This document shows positions 1-8,717 of a stretch of DNA of 64,000 bases, in pieces. The DNA is from Methyloligella sp050110875 (lineage in GTDB: Bacteria; Pseudomonadota; Alphaproteobacteria; Rhizobiales; Methyloligellaceae), in assembly GCA_050110875.1 (NCBI GenBank), contig CP188828.1, positions 1,178,001-1,242,000 on the forward strand. Direction: 5' to 3'. Numbering within the stretch: the stretch's first letter is position 1; every line of letters starts with the position of its first letter. Made by a program: the position numbers and the translations under genes. A model generated the notes under the pieces. It had not been told where the DNA came from. It saw only the letters and a program-made list of their open reading frames with translations, and made no database searches.

Positions 1-951
1 CTCCTCGTCTTTTGGCGCGTCCGTCACTTGGTGGACGGGCTTCGCCGGACGCATGTCGTGAACGAGATGAAGCAATTCGGGGCGGGCATAATGGCCGACG
101 GAATCCATCATGCGCTTGCGTTTGGTCACGAGGCGCATGTCGAGATCGGCGATCAGGATGCTTTCGCCCTCGGTCAGCGGTTCGGCGAGGTGACGACCTT
201 CGGGCGAGACGATGCAGGTCATGCAGCCGTCCCTGATGCCCTTCTGAACCTTCGGGTCGGGGTGAATGGATGCGATCTGCTCCTCGGTCAGCCAGCCCGT
301 GGCGTTGACCACGAAGCAGCCGGATTCCAGCGCGTGGTGACGCATGGTCACCTCGATCTGCTCACCGAAGACGGGGCCAACCAGGCTGCCCGGGAAATGG
401 GAAGCGTGAATCTCCTCGTTCTGGGTCATCAGCGCGTAGCGGGCGAGGGGGTTGTAATGCTCCCAGCAGGCCAGGGCGCCGACGCGGCCGGCCTTCGTCT
501 CGACCACCTTGAGCCCGGCGCCGTCGCCCTGACCCCATACCATTCTTTCGTGATAGGTCGGCGTGATCTTGCGCCGCTTCAGCTTCAGGGATCCGTCCGC
601 ATCGAAGACGAGTTGGGTGTTGTAGAGGGATCCGTGATCGCGCTCGTTGACGCCGAGCACCACGACCGCACCGCGCCGTTTGGCGGCTTCCGCCACGGCC
701 TGGGTTTCCGGCGAGGGAACCGTGACCGCCTCCTCGTAGAGGGTGAGATGCGGCGCGCCCTGCTGCACAGGCGGCAAGACGAAGGAGAAATAGGGGTAGT
801 AGGGAACGAAGGTCTCAGGAAAGACGATGAACTCGGCGCCCTTCTCGGCTGCCTCGGCAATGGCGTTCAGGACCCGCTCGATGGTCCCCTCGCGGCCCGA
901 CAGGTCGGGCGCAATCTGAACGGCGGCGGCTCGCACGGTGTCGCTTCGCAT
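1..951 (-). CDS. nitC: Nit1C-type aliphatic nitrilase, 3' end cut by window edge
   Basis: Carbon-nitrogen hydrolase of the nitrilase superfamily; 317 residues are visible before the window edge, so the C-terminus is missing. The Glu-Lys-Cys triad is recognisable: Glu46 in FPETF, Lys128 in RRKITPTYHERM and the nucleophile Cys162 in ALACWEHYNPL. Nitrilases of this branch (Synechocystis Sll0784, Pseudomonas NitC) hydrolyse small nitriles and, in Nit1C clusters, are tied to growth on cyanide as nitrogen source. It lies 88 bases downstream of a Sll0783-like gene on the same strand, which is the conserved start of Nit1C clusters; the radical SAM, acetyltransferase and flavoprotein genes usually following would lie outside the window. 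Family is certain; the substrate is inferred from context. Confidence 0.9.
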   Translation of the reverse strand, partial: MRSDTVRAAAVQIAPDLSGREGTIERVLNAIAEAAEKGAEFIVFPETFVPYYPYFSFVLPPVQQGAPHLTLYEEAVTVPSPETQAVAEAAKRRGAVVVLGVNERDHGSLYNTQLVFDADGSLKLKRRKITPTYHERMVWGQGDGAGLKVVETKAGRVGALACWEHYNPLARYALMTQNEEIHASHFPGSLVGPVFGEQIEVTMRHHALESGCFVVNATGWLTEEQIASIHPDPKVQKGIRDGCMTCIVSPEGRHLAEPLTEGESILIADLDMRLVTKRKRMMDSVGHYARPELLHLVHDMRPAKPVHQVTDAPKDEE

Positions 952-1039
952 CCGGTTTCTCCCTCCTGTGAAATCCTCTTCGACCGTCTGACGATGGACG
1001 GCGCGCCGGACCTCGGGTTTCGGTCCGACGCGAACGTCC

Positions 1040-1522
1040 TCAGAGGGTCCAGGTGTCGATCACGACGGCGTTCGCCTTCTTGTGCAGAAGGATGCAGTCG
1101 AGAACGTCCTGGGGTGCGATCGGGACAATGCCCGGCAGGAGAGAGGGCTCGCCGTGGCCGTACAGCGCCTGCAGCGCGAAGCGGCAGGCGTAGACCTTCC
1201 CGCCTTCGCCCATGAATTTCTTCAGATTGGCGGCGAAGTTCTGATGTCCCGGGAAGGCCTCGTCGCCGAGGGTCGGGAAACCGCGCTGAATGCCGAGGGT
1301 GACACCCGGGCCGTAGAGCAGGATCGAGGTCTCATAGCCCTTCCGGTTCAGCCGGATGGCATTGAGAATGTTGACCAGGCCGATGGAGCCCTCGAAGGCC
1401 ACGGTGTGGAAGGCCACGAGTGCCTTCTCGCCCGGTTCGGCCTTCACATCCTCGAAGACCTTCTCATCATAATCGACGAAGAAATCGCCGTCCTTGTGCG
1501 CTTCCGTGGTGACTGCCGGCAT
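1040..1522 (-). CDS. nitB: MSMEG_0572/Sll0783-family nitrogen-starvation protein
   Basis: A 160-residue protein that I recognise as the Sll0783/MSMEG_0572 family, a DsrE-like small cytosolic protein found as first gene of Nit1C clusters. Hallmarks are the N-terminal stretch HKDGDFFVDYDEKVFEDVK, a central NILNAIRLNRKGYETSILLYG segment typical of the fold, and a Cys in YACRFALQAL. In Synechocystis the homologue is induced by nitrogen starvation; the biochemical role is unknown. The start ATG at 1522 is preceded by AGGAGGA. It is transcribed toward the nitrilase, with a 289-base AT-rich gap to the divergent MocR regulator. The symbol is by analogy with the Pseudomonas nitBC order. Confidence 0.85.
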   Translation of the reverse strand: MPAVTTEAHKDGDFFVDYDEKVFEDVKAEPGEKALVAFHTVAFEGSIGLVNILNAIRLNRKGYETSILLYGPGVTLGIQRGFPTLGDEAFPGHQNFAANLKKFMGEGGKVYACRFALQALYGHGEPSLLPGIVPIAPQDVLDCILLHKKANAVVIDTWTL

Positions 1523-1811
1523 CCATTCCTCCTGTAGCCGTGTGGAAATGAGAGGAAGAGTGTTGACCGGTCTTTATCCTGTCAATCTGCATTCTATTTT
1601 CCATACAATAATTTTTTGTTCCGAACAGAAGTATGCATAGAAAATAGTATGTATGCCAAATCATTAAGCGAAATATGACCGAAAAATCGACAGGTTGAGA
1701 GGCGAGATTATGCGAGGTTTCGCGCAAAAATATACCCGTTATTTTACATACAATTTCCTTCACATCGGCGCGGGTAGCGTGTAGGACGGACAGGCAGAAA
1801 AGTGAGGGATC
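1523..1811. promoter_or_regulatory. Divergent AT-rich control region, Nit1C / MocR
   Basis: This 289-base spacer separates two divergent genes and is much more AT-rich than its surroundings. It holds an inverted pair CTATTTTC (1594-1601) and GAAAATAG (1640-1647), and a direct repeat CATACAAT at 1602-1609 and 1747-1754. MocR-type regulators usually bind direct or mixed repeats in divergent promoter regions, so these are candidate operators for the adjacent regulator. No exact -35/-10 assignment is made. Confidence 0.5.
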
Positions 1812-3185
1812 ATGAACGACTGGACCCCAAAGATCGTGCGCGGCAGCAAACCGCTATATCTCGCGATCGCCGATGTGCTGGAAAGCGATGTGCGGTTCGG
1901 CCGCTTGAAGGCGGGCGACCGGCTGCCGCCGCAGCGAAGGCTCGCCAAGCATCTCGGCATCGACTTCACCACGGTCTCGCGAGCGTATTCCGAAGCGCAG
2001 ACGCGCGGGCTGATCGACAGCCATGTGGGAAGGGGCACCTTCATCACGCCGCCGTCTAGCCGGAGCGACCGGGTCGATCGGGAACGGATCGCGGCGGAAG
2101 ACCCGTCCATGAACATGCCGCCCGAGCCGAACGATGCGGCTCTTCTCGCCAAGATGCGGGAGGGGCTCGATTATGTCGGGGCCAATCTCGTCTCGCTCCT
2201 CCGCTACCAGGCGCCGACCGGCGGAGAGAAGGACAAGATCGCCGCCTCCTCTTGGCTGTCGATGCGCGGCATGGTGCCCAAGCTCGAGCGCATCGCCGTC
2301 ACCCCCGGCGCCCATCCCACGATGACCGCGATCCTGTCCCTCATGACGGAGCCAGGCGATACCGTCCTCTGCGAGGCGATCACCTATCCCTGCTTTCGCG
2401 GCATCGCGAATCTTCTGCGGCTCAACATCGTCGGCCTTCCCATCGACGAGAGCGGGATTTTGCCGGAGGCCTTGGAGGAGGCGATCCGTACCCATCGGCC
2501 GAAGATGCTCTACCTCAATCCGACGCTGCAGAATCCGACCACCATCACGATGCCGGTCGAGCGGCGCGTCGCCGTCACCGAGATTCTCAACGAGTATCAG
2601 CTGCCCGCCATCGAGGACGATGCGTACGGCTTTATTCCGCCCAATCCGCCGGCGCCGCTTGCCGTCAGTGCGCCGGGTCTCATTTGGCATATCGGCGGTC
2701 TGGCGAAGTGCATCGGCGCCGGGCTGCGGCTGGCCTACACGGTCGCCCCGAGCGGCAAGGATGCCTTCGCGCTTGCCCAGGCTCTGCGGTCCTTAAGCGG
2801 GATGGCGTCGCCGATCTCCGTTGCGCTGGCGACTCATTGGATCGAGGACGGCACCGCGGACGGCATTCGCCGCTTCATCCGGGCGGAGAGCGCGGCCCGG
2901 CAGACGATCGCCGCGGACATCCTCGACGGGTTCGACTTCGATTCCGATCCGCATGCCTTCAACATCTGGCTGCGCCTGCCCGAAGGGTCTCCCGGCCGGG
3001 CGCAGGTCATCAGCAGGCTTGCCGGACGGCATCTGGCGCTGATGCCGTCGGATGCCTTCACGGTGGAGGGGCCCCCGCAGGAGGCGCTGCGTGTCTGTCT
3101 CGGCGGCTCGATCACCCGGGACGAGCTCGTCGCAGATCTCAGATTTCTCGGCAATGCGCTGACGGCGCGCGACTGGTTCGGATAG
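1812..3185 (+). CDS. MocR-type (GntR HTH plus aminotransferase fold) transcriptional regulator
   Basis: The 457-residue protein has an N-terminal winged helix (about residues 15-80: PPQRRLAKHLGIDFTTVSRAY, then LIDSHVGRGTF) joined to a fold-type I PLP aminotransferase-like domain (about 120-457). The PLP lysine is present as Lys299 in GGLAKCIGAGLRLAY, and the MocR landmark YLNPTLQNPTT is at 234-244. Such regulators sense PLP-linked amines or amino acids. It is divergent from the Nit1C genes across a shared control region and is therefore the likely regulator of nitrile or cyanide nitrogen use, although Nit1C clusters elsewhere use other regulator types. ATG at 1812 follows GAGGGAT. Confidence 0.9.
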   Translation: MNDWTPKIVRGSKPLYLAIADVLESDVRFGRLKAGDRLPPQRRLAKHLGIDFTTVSRAYSEAQTRGLIDSHVGRGTFITPPSSRSDRVDRERIAAEDPSMNMPPEPNDAALLAKMREGLDYVGANLVSLLRYQAPTGGEKDKIAASSWLSMRGMVPKLERIAVTPGAHPTMTAILSLMTEPGDTVLCEAITYPCFRGIANLLRLNIVGLPIDESGILPEALEEAIRTHRPKMLYLNPTLQNPTTITMPVERRVAVTEILNEYQLPAIEDDAYGFIPPNPPAPLAVSAPGLIWHIGGLAKCIGAGLRLAYTVAPSGKDAFALAQALRSLSGMASPISVALATHWIEDGTADGIRRFIRAESAARQTIAADILDGFDFDSDPHAFNIWLRLPEGSPGRAQVISRLAGRHLALMPSDAFTVEGPPQEALRVCLGGSITRDELVADLRFLGNALTARDWFG

Positions 3186-3494
3186 GACGCAGCGAATAGT
3201 TCTCCTAAGGCCGTTCGATAGGCGGCGGCTTGCACCAGAAGAGTGCATTCCTGGGACCGTGCTTTGTGTGCGCTTAAGCATGCCGACAAACGGTTGCCGG
3301 TGGCCGCCCCGGCCCGGTGGACGCGCATCTGGTCGGGCGTTAGGCTGACCCATCCAATGCTGGGAGAAACGGACGCTCCTTAGAACGCAACAGGGGCTAC
3401 GATCAGAAAGTCCATCCTTCCCGCATTCCAGATTTTAACTCGACTTGCCAACTGAACCGCCCGGAAACGTTGCGAGCAAGAAGGCAGCCGAACA
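3186..3494. other. Intergenic region, no gene seen
   Basis: These 309 bases between the MocR gene and the BCCT transporter show no credible coding frame, repeat or terminator. The region presumably carries the transporter promoter. The only translation signal noted is the GTG start of the next gene. Confidence 0.5.
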
Positions 3495-5426
3495 GTGCCG
3501 ACGACCAGCGACAGCTCGAAGACTTGGGGCGAGTCGTTCGCCCTCATAGACAAACCCACCTTCTTCGGCGCGATCGGGCTGCTTCTCGCAGCGACGCTGC
3601 CCTTGGCGTTCTGGCCGACCCAAGGCGGGCTATGGGTCGGCGTCGCGCGCGCCTTCATGGTCGACAAGATCGGGGTGGCCTATCTTCTGCTGGGCCTGGG
3701 CGCTCTAATCTTCATGGTGTTCATCGTTTTCAGCAGGATCGGGCAGATCAAGCTGGGTGAGCCGGACGAAGAGCCGGAATTCTCCACCGGGTCCTGGGCC
3801 GCGATGCTGTTCTGCGGCGGGATCGGTGCCAGCATTCTCTATTGGGGAGCCATCGAATGGGCGTACTACTATCTCGCGCCCCCCTTCGGACTTGAGCCTG
3901 GGAGCCATCAGGCGATCGAATGGGCGGCCGCCTACGGTATGTTCCACTGGGGACCCGTCGCGTGGTCGATCTATCTCATCCCCGCCCTTCCCATCGCCTA
4001 TTTCTATTACGTGCGGCGGCGGCCGGTTCTGAAGATTTCCCTCGCCGTGATGCCGGTCATCGGCCAGAGAGCCGCGGAGGGCTGGCCGGGCAAGCTTATC
4101 GATGTGCTGTTTATCTTCGGGCTTCTGGGCGGCGCGGCCACCACACTCGGTCTGGCCGCCCCGTTGATCACCTCTGGCATGAACATTCTGTTCGGCATAC
4201 CGATGTCGATCGTCTCGCAGATCGCGGTCCTGCTCGTCTGTACCGTGATCTTCGCCGCGTCCTCCTATGCCGGGCTGGAGCGCGGGCTGAAGCTGCTCAG
4301 CAATCTCAATCTATGGCTCACCGTCGCCGTTCTCGCCTTCATCCTCGTGGCCGGCCCGACGGTCTTCCTGCTGGAGACGGGCCTGTCGTCCCTCGGGCGG
4401 ATGCTGTCGAACTTCTTCCTGATGGCAACCTATACGGAGTCGTTCGGCGGCTGGGCCGGGATCGGCGACAGTCATTTCCCGCAGGACTGGACCATCTTCT
4501 ATTGGGCGTGGTGGCTCGTCTTCGCGCCCAGCATGGGGCTGTTCATCGCCCGGATCTCGCGCGGGCGCACGATCCGGGAGATGGTGACCGGCTCGATCTT
4601 CTTCGGCTCCGTGGGGTGCTTCCTGTTCTTCGTGATCCTCGGCAACTACGGACTGTGGCTGCAGCTTTCCGGCGCGCTCGACGTGGTCTCCCTGCTCGAC
4701 GGTCAGGGGCCTTTCGTGGCGATATTCGCGATCCTCGAAACCCTGCCGCTGACATGGCTGGTCGTGCTGTCGTTCACCGTGCTGGCCGTCCTGTTCACGG
4801 CGACGAGCTTCGATTCGATCTCGTACATCCTCGCTTCGGTGGTGCAGAACGACGTGTCCGAAGAGCCGATGGCATGGAACCGCCTATTCTGGGCGCTTGC
4901 TCTGACGTTTCTTCCGGCGGTTCTGCTGATCGTCGGGGGGCTGGACACGCTTCAGACGGCGGCGATCGTGGGCGGGGTTCCCTTGCTGGCGATCACGGTG
5001 ATGCTCTGCGTCGCGACGCTTCGGGTTGCACAGCTGGATCTGCGGCTGCAGCCGGATTACACCGAACCCGTCGTTCATATCGAGGATTTTCCCGAGATCG
5101 ATCCCTGGTCGCCCGAAGGCACGGCCCTCGGCAAGTTCGACCAGAAACGGGCGGAGGCGAGTGCCGCGGCGGCGGCCGAGCGGGAGGCGCTGGATGCGTT
5201 GACCGCCTACAAATACACCCTTCGCCACCGGCAGGGGTTGTTCGGTAGTCGCCGCAAGGATGGGCAGCGGGCGCGGGCCCAGGGACTCGATCGCCTCGAA
5301 GAGCTGGAGAAGTCCTATCGGAGCTCGGTGGAAAGGAAGCTCGAGGCAACCCGTGCCGCCCAGGAGGCCCGGGCCGAATTCGACAGGTGCGTTGCCGACT
5401 CGACGACGGTGTCAGCGTCGACCTGA
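3495..5426 (+). CDS. BCCT-family betaine/carnitine/choline-type transporter
   Basis: Twelve-helix secondary transporter of 643 residues. Family signatures are the glycine-rich segment CGGIGASILYWGAIEWAYYY, the following WAAAYGMFHWGPVAW, and the conserved loop WWLVFAPSMGLFIARISRGR. The membrane part ends near residue 515; the remaining roughly 125 residues form a charged, Ala/Glu/Arg-rich cytosolic tail predicted to be helical or coiled coil. Such tails in BCCT proteins often sense osmotic state or act in regulation. The start is GTG at 3495. Substrates in the family are trimethylammonium or dimethylsulfonium zwitterions. DMSP would be an attractive substrate next to a methanethiol pathway, but nothing in the sequence decides this. 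Confidence 0.92.
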   Translation: MPTTSDSSKTWGESFALIDKPTFFGAIGLLLAATLPLAFWPTQGGLWVGVARAFMVDKIGVAYLLLGLGALIFMVFIVFSRIGQIKLGEPDEEPEFSTGSWAAMLFCGGIGASILYWGAIEWAYYYLAPPFGLEPGSHQAIEWAAAYGMFHWGPVAWSIYLIPALPIAYFYYVRRRPVLKISLAVMPVIGQRAAEGWPGKLIDVLFIFGLLGGAATTLGLAAPLITSGMNILFGIPMSIVSQIAVLLVCTVIFAASSYAGLERGLKLLSNLNLWLTVAVLAFILVAGPTVFLLETGLSSLGRMLSNFFLMATYTESFGGWAGIGDSHFPQDWTIFYWAWWLVFAPSMGLFIARISRGRTIREMVTGSIFFGSVGCFLFFVILGNYGLWLQLSGALDVVSLLDGQGPFVAIFAILETLPLTWLVVLSFTVLAVLFTATSFDSISYILASVVQNDVSEEPMAWNRLFWALALTFLPAVLLIVGGLDTLQTAAIVGGVPLLAITVMLCVATLRVAQLDLRLQPDYTEPVVHIEDFPEIDPWSPEGTALGKFDQKRAEASAAAAAEREALDALTAYKYTLRHRQGLFGSRRKDGQRARAQGLDRLEELEKSYRSSVERKLEATRAAQEARAEFDRCVADSTTVSAST

Positions 5427-5604
5427 CGGTCCGGCCCCGGCGGACACCGTTTCCGGTGCCTATTCGGTACTTGCCCGGAACGCGTTGATCTTAAGCGCAT
5501 GATCCGATTCGCTTTTCGACTCCAAGGCCCTCCAATTCCGAAACATCCGGCGGCGCGAGACCGGCGAGCCTTTCCCTTGCCGGAAGATCGTCTAGTCATG
5601 AAAT

Positions 5605-5636
5605 CTATAAATAGAATTTACAAAATCTATTTATAG
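5605..5636. promoter_or_regulatory. Perfect 11-bp inverted repeat upstream of ompW
   Basis: Within the 383-base gene-free stretch 5427-5809 lies a perfect inverted repeat: CTATAAATAGA (5605-5615), a 10-base spacer, and TCTATTTATAG (5626-5636). It sits about 175 bases before the OmpW start in a markedly AT-rich segment. It could be an operator or a weak hairpin. No other feature was seen in the stretch. Confidence 0.5.
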
Positions 5637-5809
5637 TATTCATGGATTCAATCAGTCGCATTCGCGATCTGAATTTGTGTGTCGCCCCAAACACAATTCC
5701 ATCATTACTTTCTATTTTAGAAGGTTATTCTGTTGCAATAGCGTGATCATTTGCCAAGCATCGCCTCCCGACGCTTAGGGGAATCAAAAATAAACAGGGG
5801 AGGGGTGCG

Positions 5810-6562
5810 ATGACACGCCAGTTCGAATTCAACACTGTCAGACGTCAATTGGGGAAGGGCTGTGCTATCGGCCTATTGCTGATGGCCGCGATGCTGGCCA
5901 ATCAGGGGGCAGCTCTGGCGCAGGATAAGTTTCTCTCGCAAGGGATGGCGCCCCAGCAGGAGCCGTTCGACAATCTTATGATCCGCGGATTCCTGACCGG
6001 CATCATTCCGGAAGAGGATTTCTCGGCGATCAGCGTCAACGGCGTGAATGCCATCCCGAGCGACTCGGCGACCATCGACGACTTCCTGATTCCGACCGTG
6101 AGCCTCAGCTATTTCTTCAATGAGAACCTCGCGGTGGAGACGATCTGCTGTGCCACCTATCACGAGATGAAAGGGGCGGGCGCGCTCTCCGGAATGGATA
6201 TCGGCTCGTCCTGGATCGTGCCGGCGGCGGTGACCTTCCAGTACCACATGACGCGCTTCGGCAAGTTCAAGCCCTATGTGGGTATCGGGCCGCAATACTT
6301 CTTCTTCCTCGATGAGGATTCGAAGGCGCTCGGGGGCGACATGGATATCGACGATGGGCTCGGCCTCGTCTTCCAGTTCGGCTTCAACTACGACATCGGC
6401 AATGGCTGGACCGTCTCGGCGGATGCGAAGAAGGCTTATTTCGACACGGACTACCACATCGATTCCACTGCCGGAGACAGGTATCGCGGCTCTGTCGATA
6501 TGGATCCCTGGCTGGTGAGCGTCGGCGTGGGCTACCGGTTCAACATGGGCGATCTCTTTTAG
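5810..6562 (+). CDS. OmpW-family outer membrane beta-barrel protein
   Basis: A 250-residue secreted protein. An N-terminal hydrophobic signal segment (IGLLLMAAMLANQGAALAQ) predicts cleavage near residue 38. The mature part has the OmpW pattern: RGFLTGIIPEEDFSAISVNG, LIPTVSLSYFFNENLAVET, PAAVTFQYHM, KFKPYVGIGPQYFFF, and a C-terminal VGVGYRFNMGDLF beta strand ending in an aromatic residue, the usual BAM signal. OmpW proteins form eight-stranded barrels with a hydrophobic channel for small nonpolar molecules. A hairpin and an SCO gene follow. AGGGGAGGGG precedes the ATG. The physiological cargo is unknown. Confidence 0.88.
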   Translation: MTRQFEFNTVRRQLGKGCAIGLLLMAAMLANQGAALAQDKFLSQGMAPQQEPFDNLMIRGFLTGIIPEEDFSAISVNGVNAIPSDSATIDDFLIPTVSLSYFFNENLAVETICCATYHEMKGAGALSGMDIGSSWIVPAAVTFQYHMTRFGKFKPYVGIGPQYFFFLDEDSKALGGDMDIDDGLGLVFQFGFNYDIGNGWTVSADAKKAYFDTDYHIDSTAGDRYRGSVDMDPWLVSVGVGYRFNMGDLF

Positions 6563-6597
6563 ATCGGGGAGGGGCGCGGCACGCAGAGCGGTGAGCC

Positions 6598-6623
6598 AGG
6601 GCGGTTCTGTTCGGAGCCGCCCT
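6598..6623 (+). terminator. Hairpin between ompW and SCO gene (possible terminator)
   Basis: A ten-pair stem AGGGCGGTTC / GAGCCGCCCT with a six-base loop starts 36 bases after the OmpW stop. It is followed by CCCTGTGTTT, not by a clean T run, so termination may be partial; it may act as an attenuator or processing hairpin inside an ompW-SCO transcript. Confidence 0.45.
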
Positions 6624-6655
6624 CCCTGTGTTTACGGCAGCAAGGAGCTTCAGCG

Positions 6656-7267
6656 GTGGACAAGCCGATGGCCGGACCGCGCGTCTTTAAATGGATAGCC
6701 TTGAGCTTGGCCGCAGGTCTGGGGCTTGCTGTCTTGCTCTGGAGCACGGGAATCACCGGTGAGATTTTCGGCAGCGGAGCCGATTCGGTCCTGCAGCCTT
6801 TCGACCTGACCGCATCGGATGGCCGCCAGGTCACGGAGGCCGATCTGGAGGGCAAGCCCTTCGCGATCTTCTTCGGCTTCACCCATTGCCCGGATGTCTG
6901 CCCCACAACGCTGTTCGAGATAAGCCAGAGCATCGAGGCGCTGGGGGCGGCAGCGGGCGAGATGGGATTCTATTTCGTGACCGTCGATCCGGAGCGGGAC
7001 ACCGAGGAGGCGTTGAAAGCCTATCTCTCCAATTTCGATTCCCATATCGTCGGGCTGACGGGCAACCCGCGACAGACGGCTGCCTTGGCAGATGCTTTTC
7101 ACGTCTACCACAAGAAGGTGGAGTCCGGCTCCGGGTACAGCTTCGATCACACGAACACCGTCTTCCTCGTGAACGAGCGAGGCGAGATTTTCTCGACGAT
7201 CGCCTATCAGGAAGACGGGAAGACGCGGCTCAAGAAGCTCGAACGGCTCTTGGCATTGTCTGGCTGA
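6656..7267 (+). CDS. SCO1/SenC/PrrC-family copper chaperone
   Basis: A 203-residue membrane-anchored thioredoxin-fold protein. Residues 11-32 form one N-terminal transmembrane anchor. The copper site is canonical: FTHCPDVCPTT with Cys78 and Cys82, and the distal histidine in YSFDHTNTVFLVNERG. SCO proteins deliver copper to, or reduce, cuproenzyme sites in the periplasm, classically CuA of cytochrome oxidase. The only terminal oxidase here lacks CuA, so another cuproenzyme (for example methanethiol oxidase 1.5 kb away) may be the client. Start GTG at 6656 follows AAGGAGC. It is convergent with the LysR gene. Confidence 0.9.
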   Translation: MDKPMAGPRVFKWIALSLAAGLGLAVLLWSTGITGEIFGSGADSVLQPFDLTASDGRQVTEADLEGKPFAIFFGFTHCPDVCPTTLFEISQSIEALGAAAGEMGFYFVTVDPERDTEEALKAYLSNFDSHIVGLTGNPRQTAALADAFHVYHKKVESGSGYSFDHTNTVFLVNERGEIFSTIAYQEDGKTRLKKLERLLALSG

Positions 7268-7300
7268 AGGCTCTTGGCATCGTCCGACTAAAGAATCGCC

Positions 7301-8242
7301 TCAGACCGTCCAGTCATAGAGCTGGGCCGTCGCGTCGATCGCGGTGCACGGTATTTCCGGTTTGAGCGCTTCCCAAAGCTCGGCGAAGAGCTGAGGCGGA
7401 ATGGTGTTCGGCTTGCCGATGGCGAAATACTTGATCTCCACGGGATGGCCGTCATTGAAGATCGGGATCGCCCGTTTCCGCGCGGCCTCCTCGATCTTGG
7501 AGGCCGGCAGGATTCCGCAGCCGAGCCCAAGCTCGGTCCATTCCTGAACCACCGAATAGCTGCTCGCTTCGCCGGGATAGCGGTTCAGCCGGAGGTCTTC
7601 GTCGTCGAAGATTCGTTTCGTCACCTGGGTCAGCCCGCAGACATTGGGGACCAGCACGAACTCTTCCTTGGCGATCTCGCGCAGATTCACGCGGTGCACG
7701 TCGCGCCAACGGTTGGAATCTTCGCCGCGGGGAAGAAAGAGCAGCGGCTCGCTATAAAGGCATTGGAAGGCGTATTCGCCTTGCGGCGCCGATCTTTCGT
7801 CGAGGGGCGAGATGATGATGTCGAGCTGCTCGCGGCGGAGTTGCTCGCAAAGCTCGGACAGATTGCCTTCGCGGTAGACCACGTCCACATCGGGGCGGCT
7901 CGCATGGAATTTCTCGAGCCGCTCCTCAGCCATCCGAACCCCCACGACCGGCGAGATGCCGGTATGGACCACGGCGTTGTTGTCGCCGATCTTCCGGGTC
8001 ATGTCCTTGAGGCGGTCGTAGCAATCGAGCGTTTCCAGCACCAACGGCAGAAGACGTTCCCCGGTCGCTGTGAGGGAAAGGCTTCTGGTCGTGCGGTTGA
8101 AAATACGATGGCCGATCTCGGCTTCGAGCTGTGCGATACCGTTGGAGAGGGTGGGCTGGGTTACGGCGCAGCGCGCCGCTGCGGCTATGAAGGAGCCCTC
8201 CTCAACAAGGGCACGAACATACCTCAATTGCTGAAGGTTCAT
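7301..8242 (-). CDS. LysR-family transcriptional regulator
   Basis: A 313-residue LTTR. The N-terminal helix-turn-helix (residues 1-60) reads MNLQQLRYVRALVEEGSFIAAAARC then TQPTLSNGIAQLEAEIGHRIF, and the remainder is a two-lobed co-inducer domain with Cys residues (LCEQLRREQL, VPNVCGLTQV, LGCGILPAS). It is divergent from mtoX across 475 bases, the usual arrangement of an LTTR with its target operon, so it is the likely regulator of methanethiol oxidation. The similarity to OxyR-like domains is general; whether it senses a thiol, sulfide or peroxide is not visible. Confidence 0.92.
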   Translation of the reverse strand: MNLQQLRYVRALVEEGSFIAAAARCAVTQPTLSNGIAQLEAEIGHRIFNRTTRSLSLTATGERLLPLVLETLDCYDRLKDMTRKIGDNNAVVHTGISPVVGVRMAEERLEKFHASRPDVDVVYREGNLSELCEQLRREQLDIIISPLDERSAPQGEYAFQCLYSEPLLFLPRGEDSNRWRDVHRVNLREIAKEEFVLVPNVCGLTQVTKRIFDDEDLRLNRYPGEASSYSVVQEWTELGLGCGILPASKIEEAARKRAIPIFNDGHPVEIKYFAIGKPNTIPPQLFAELWEALKPEIPCTAIDATAQLYDWTV

Positions 8243-8717
8243 GACGACGACCGATCCTCCCTAGATCCGTCTTCTTGCTTGCATATGTTCTATATTAGGC
8301 CAGCGTGCCGAAAATTTAACCTCTTGAAAAACCATAAAATAGCAAATCATGCTGATAGCGCCGATTGATAGGCGTTCTGAATAGGCGGTATTCCGAAACC
8401 GAATTACTCCCGGAAAGCCAAAGCTTCCGGCCCGTTCAGAGGATCGGTTTTCGATTCTTCCAGCGATGGACATCACGCGGGACGAGGCCGGCAATGGCGG
8501 CCAGTCCCTGCGCTTGCGAATCCTATTCGAAAGCCTCGATTTTTCGGGTGGCGCGGGCTCAGGCAGGCGGCAAGCCCGATCGCTCGGTCCGTCTATAGGG
8601 CCGCTGAATGGATAGCATTGTGAAAGAGAATTTCTATTCGGCAGGTAGGCCACCTATCCTTCGCATAACGAAAACCGGCCGTCCAAACGGCCGCGAGAAA
8701 TCAAAAGGAGGAACCAA
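8243..8717. promoter_or_regulatory. LysR / mtoX divergent control region
   Basis: This gene-free stretch of 475 bases is AT-rich next to the LysR start and carries direct ATAGGCG copies around 8369-8388 as well as ATTC-N7-GAAT at about 8390-8404. Either may serve as a regulator site, though the assignment is weak. Close to mtoX it has a separate hairpin and a strong Shine-Dalgarno sequence. Short frames in it look non-coding. Confidence 0.45.
8676..8693 (+). promoter_or_regulatory. Leader hairpin before mtoX
   Basis: CGGCCGT (8676-8682) and ACGGCCG (8687-8693) form a perfect seven-pair stem with a CCAA tetraloop, 24 bases before the mtoX start. AAGGAGG at 8705-8711 then gives an ideal spacing to the GTG at 8718. 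The stem could stabilise the mRNA or be a regulator half-site. Confidence 0.5.

Noticed and set aside
28..1215. 395-codon plus-strand frame over the nitrilase
   Set aside because: Antisense shadow; the minus strand has an intact catalytic triad and conserved gene order.
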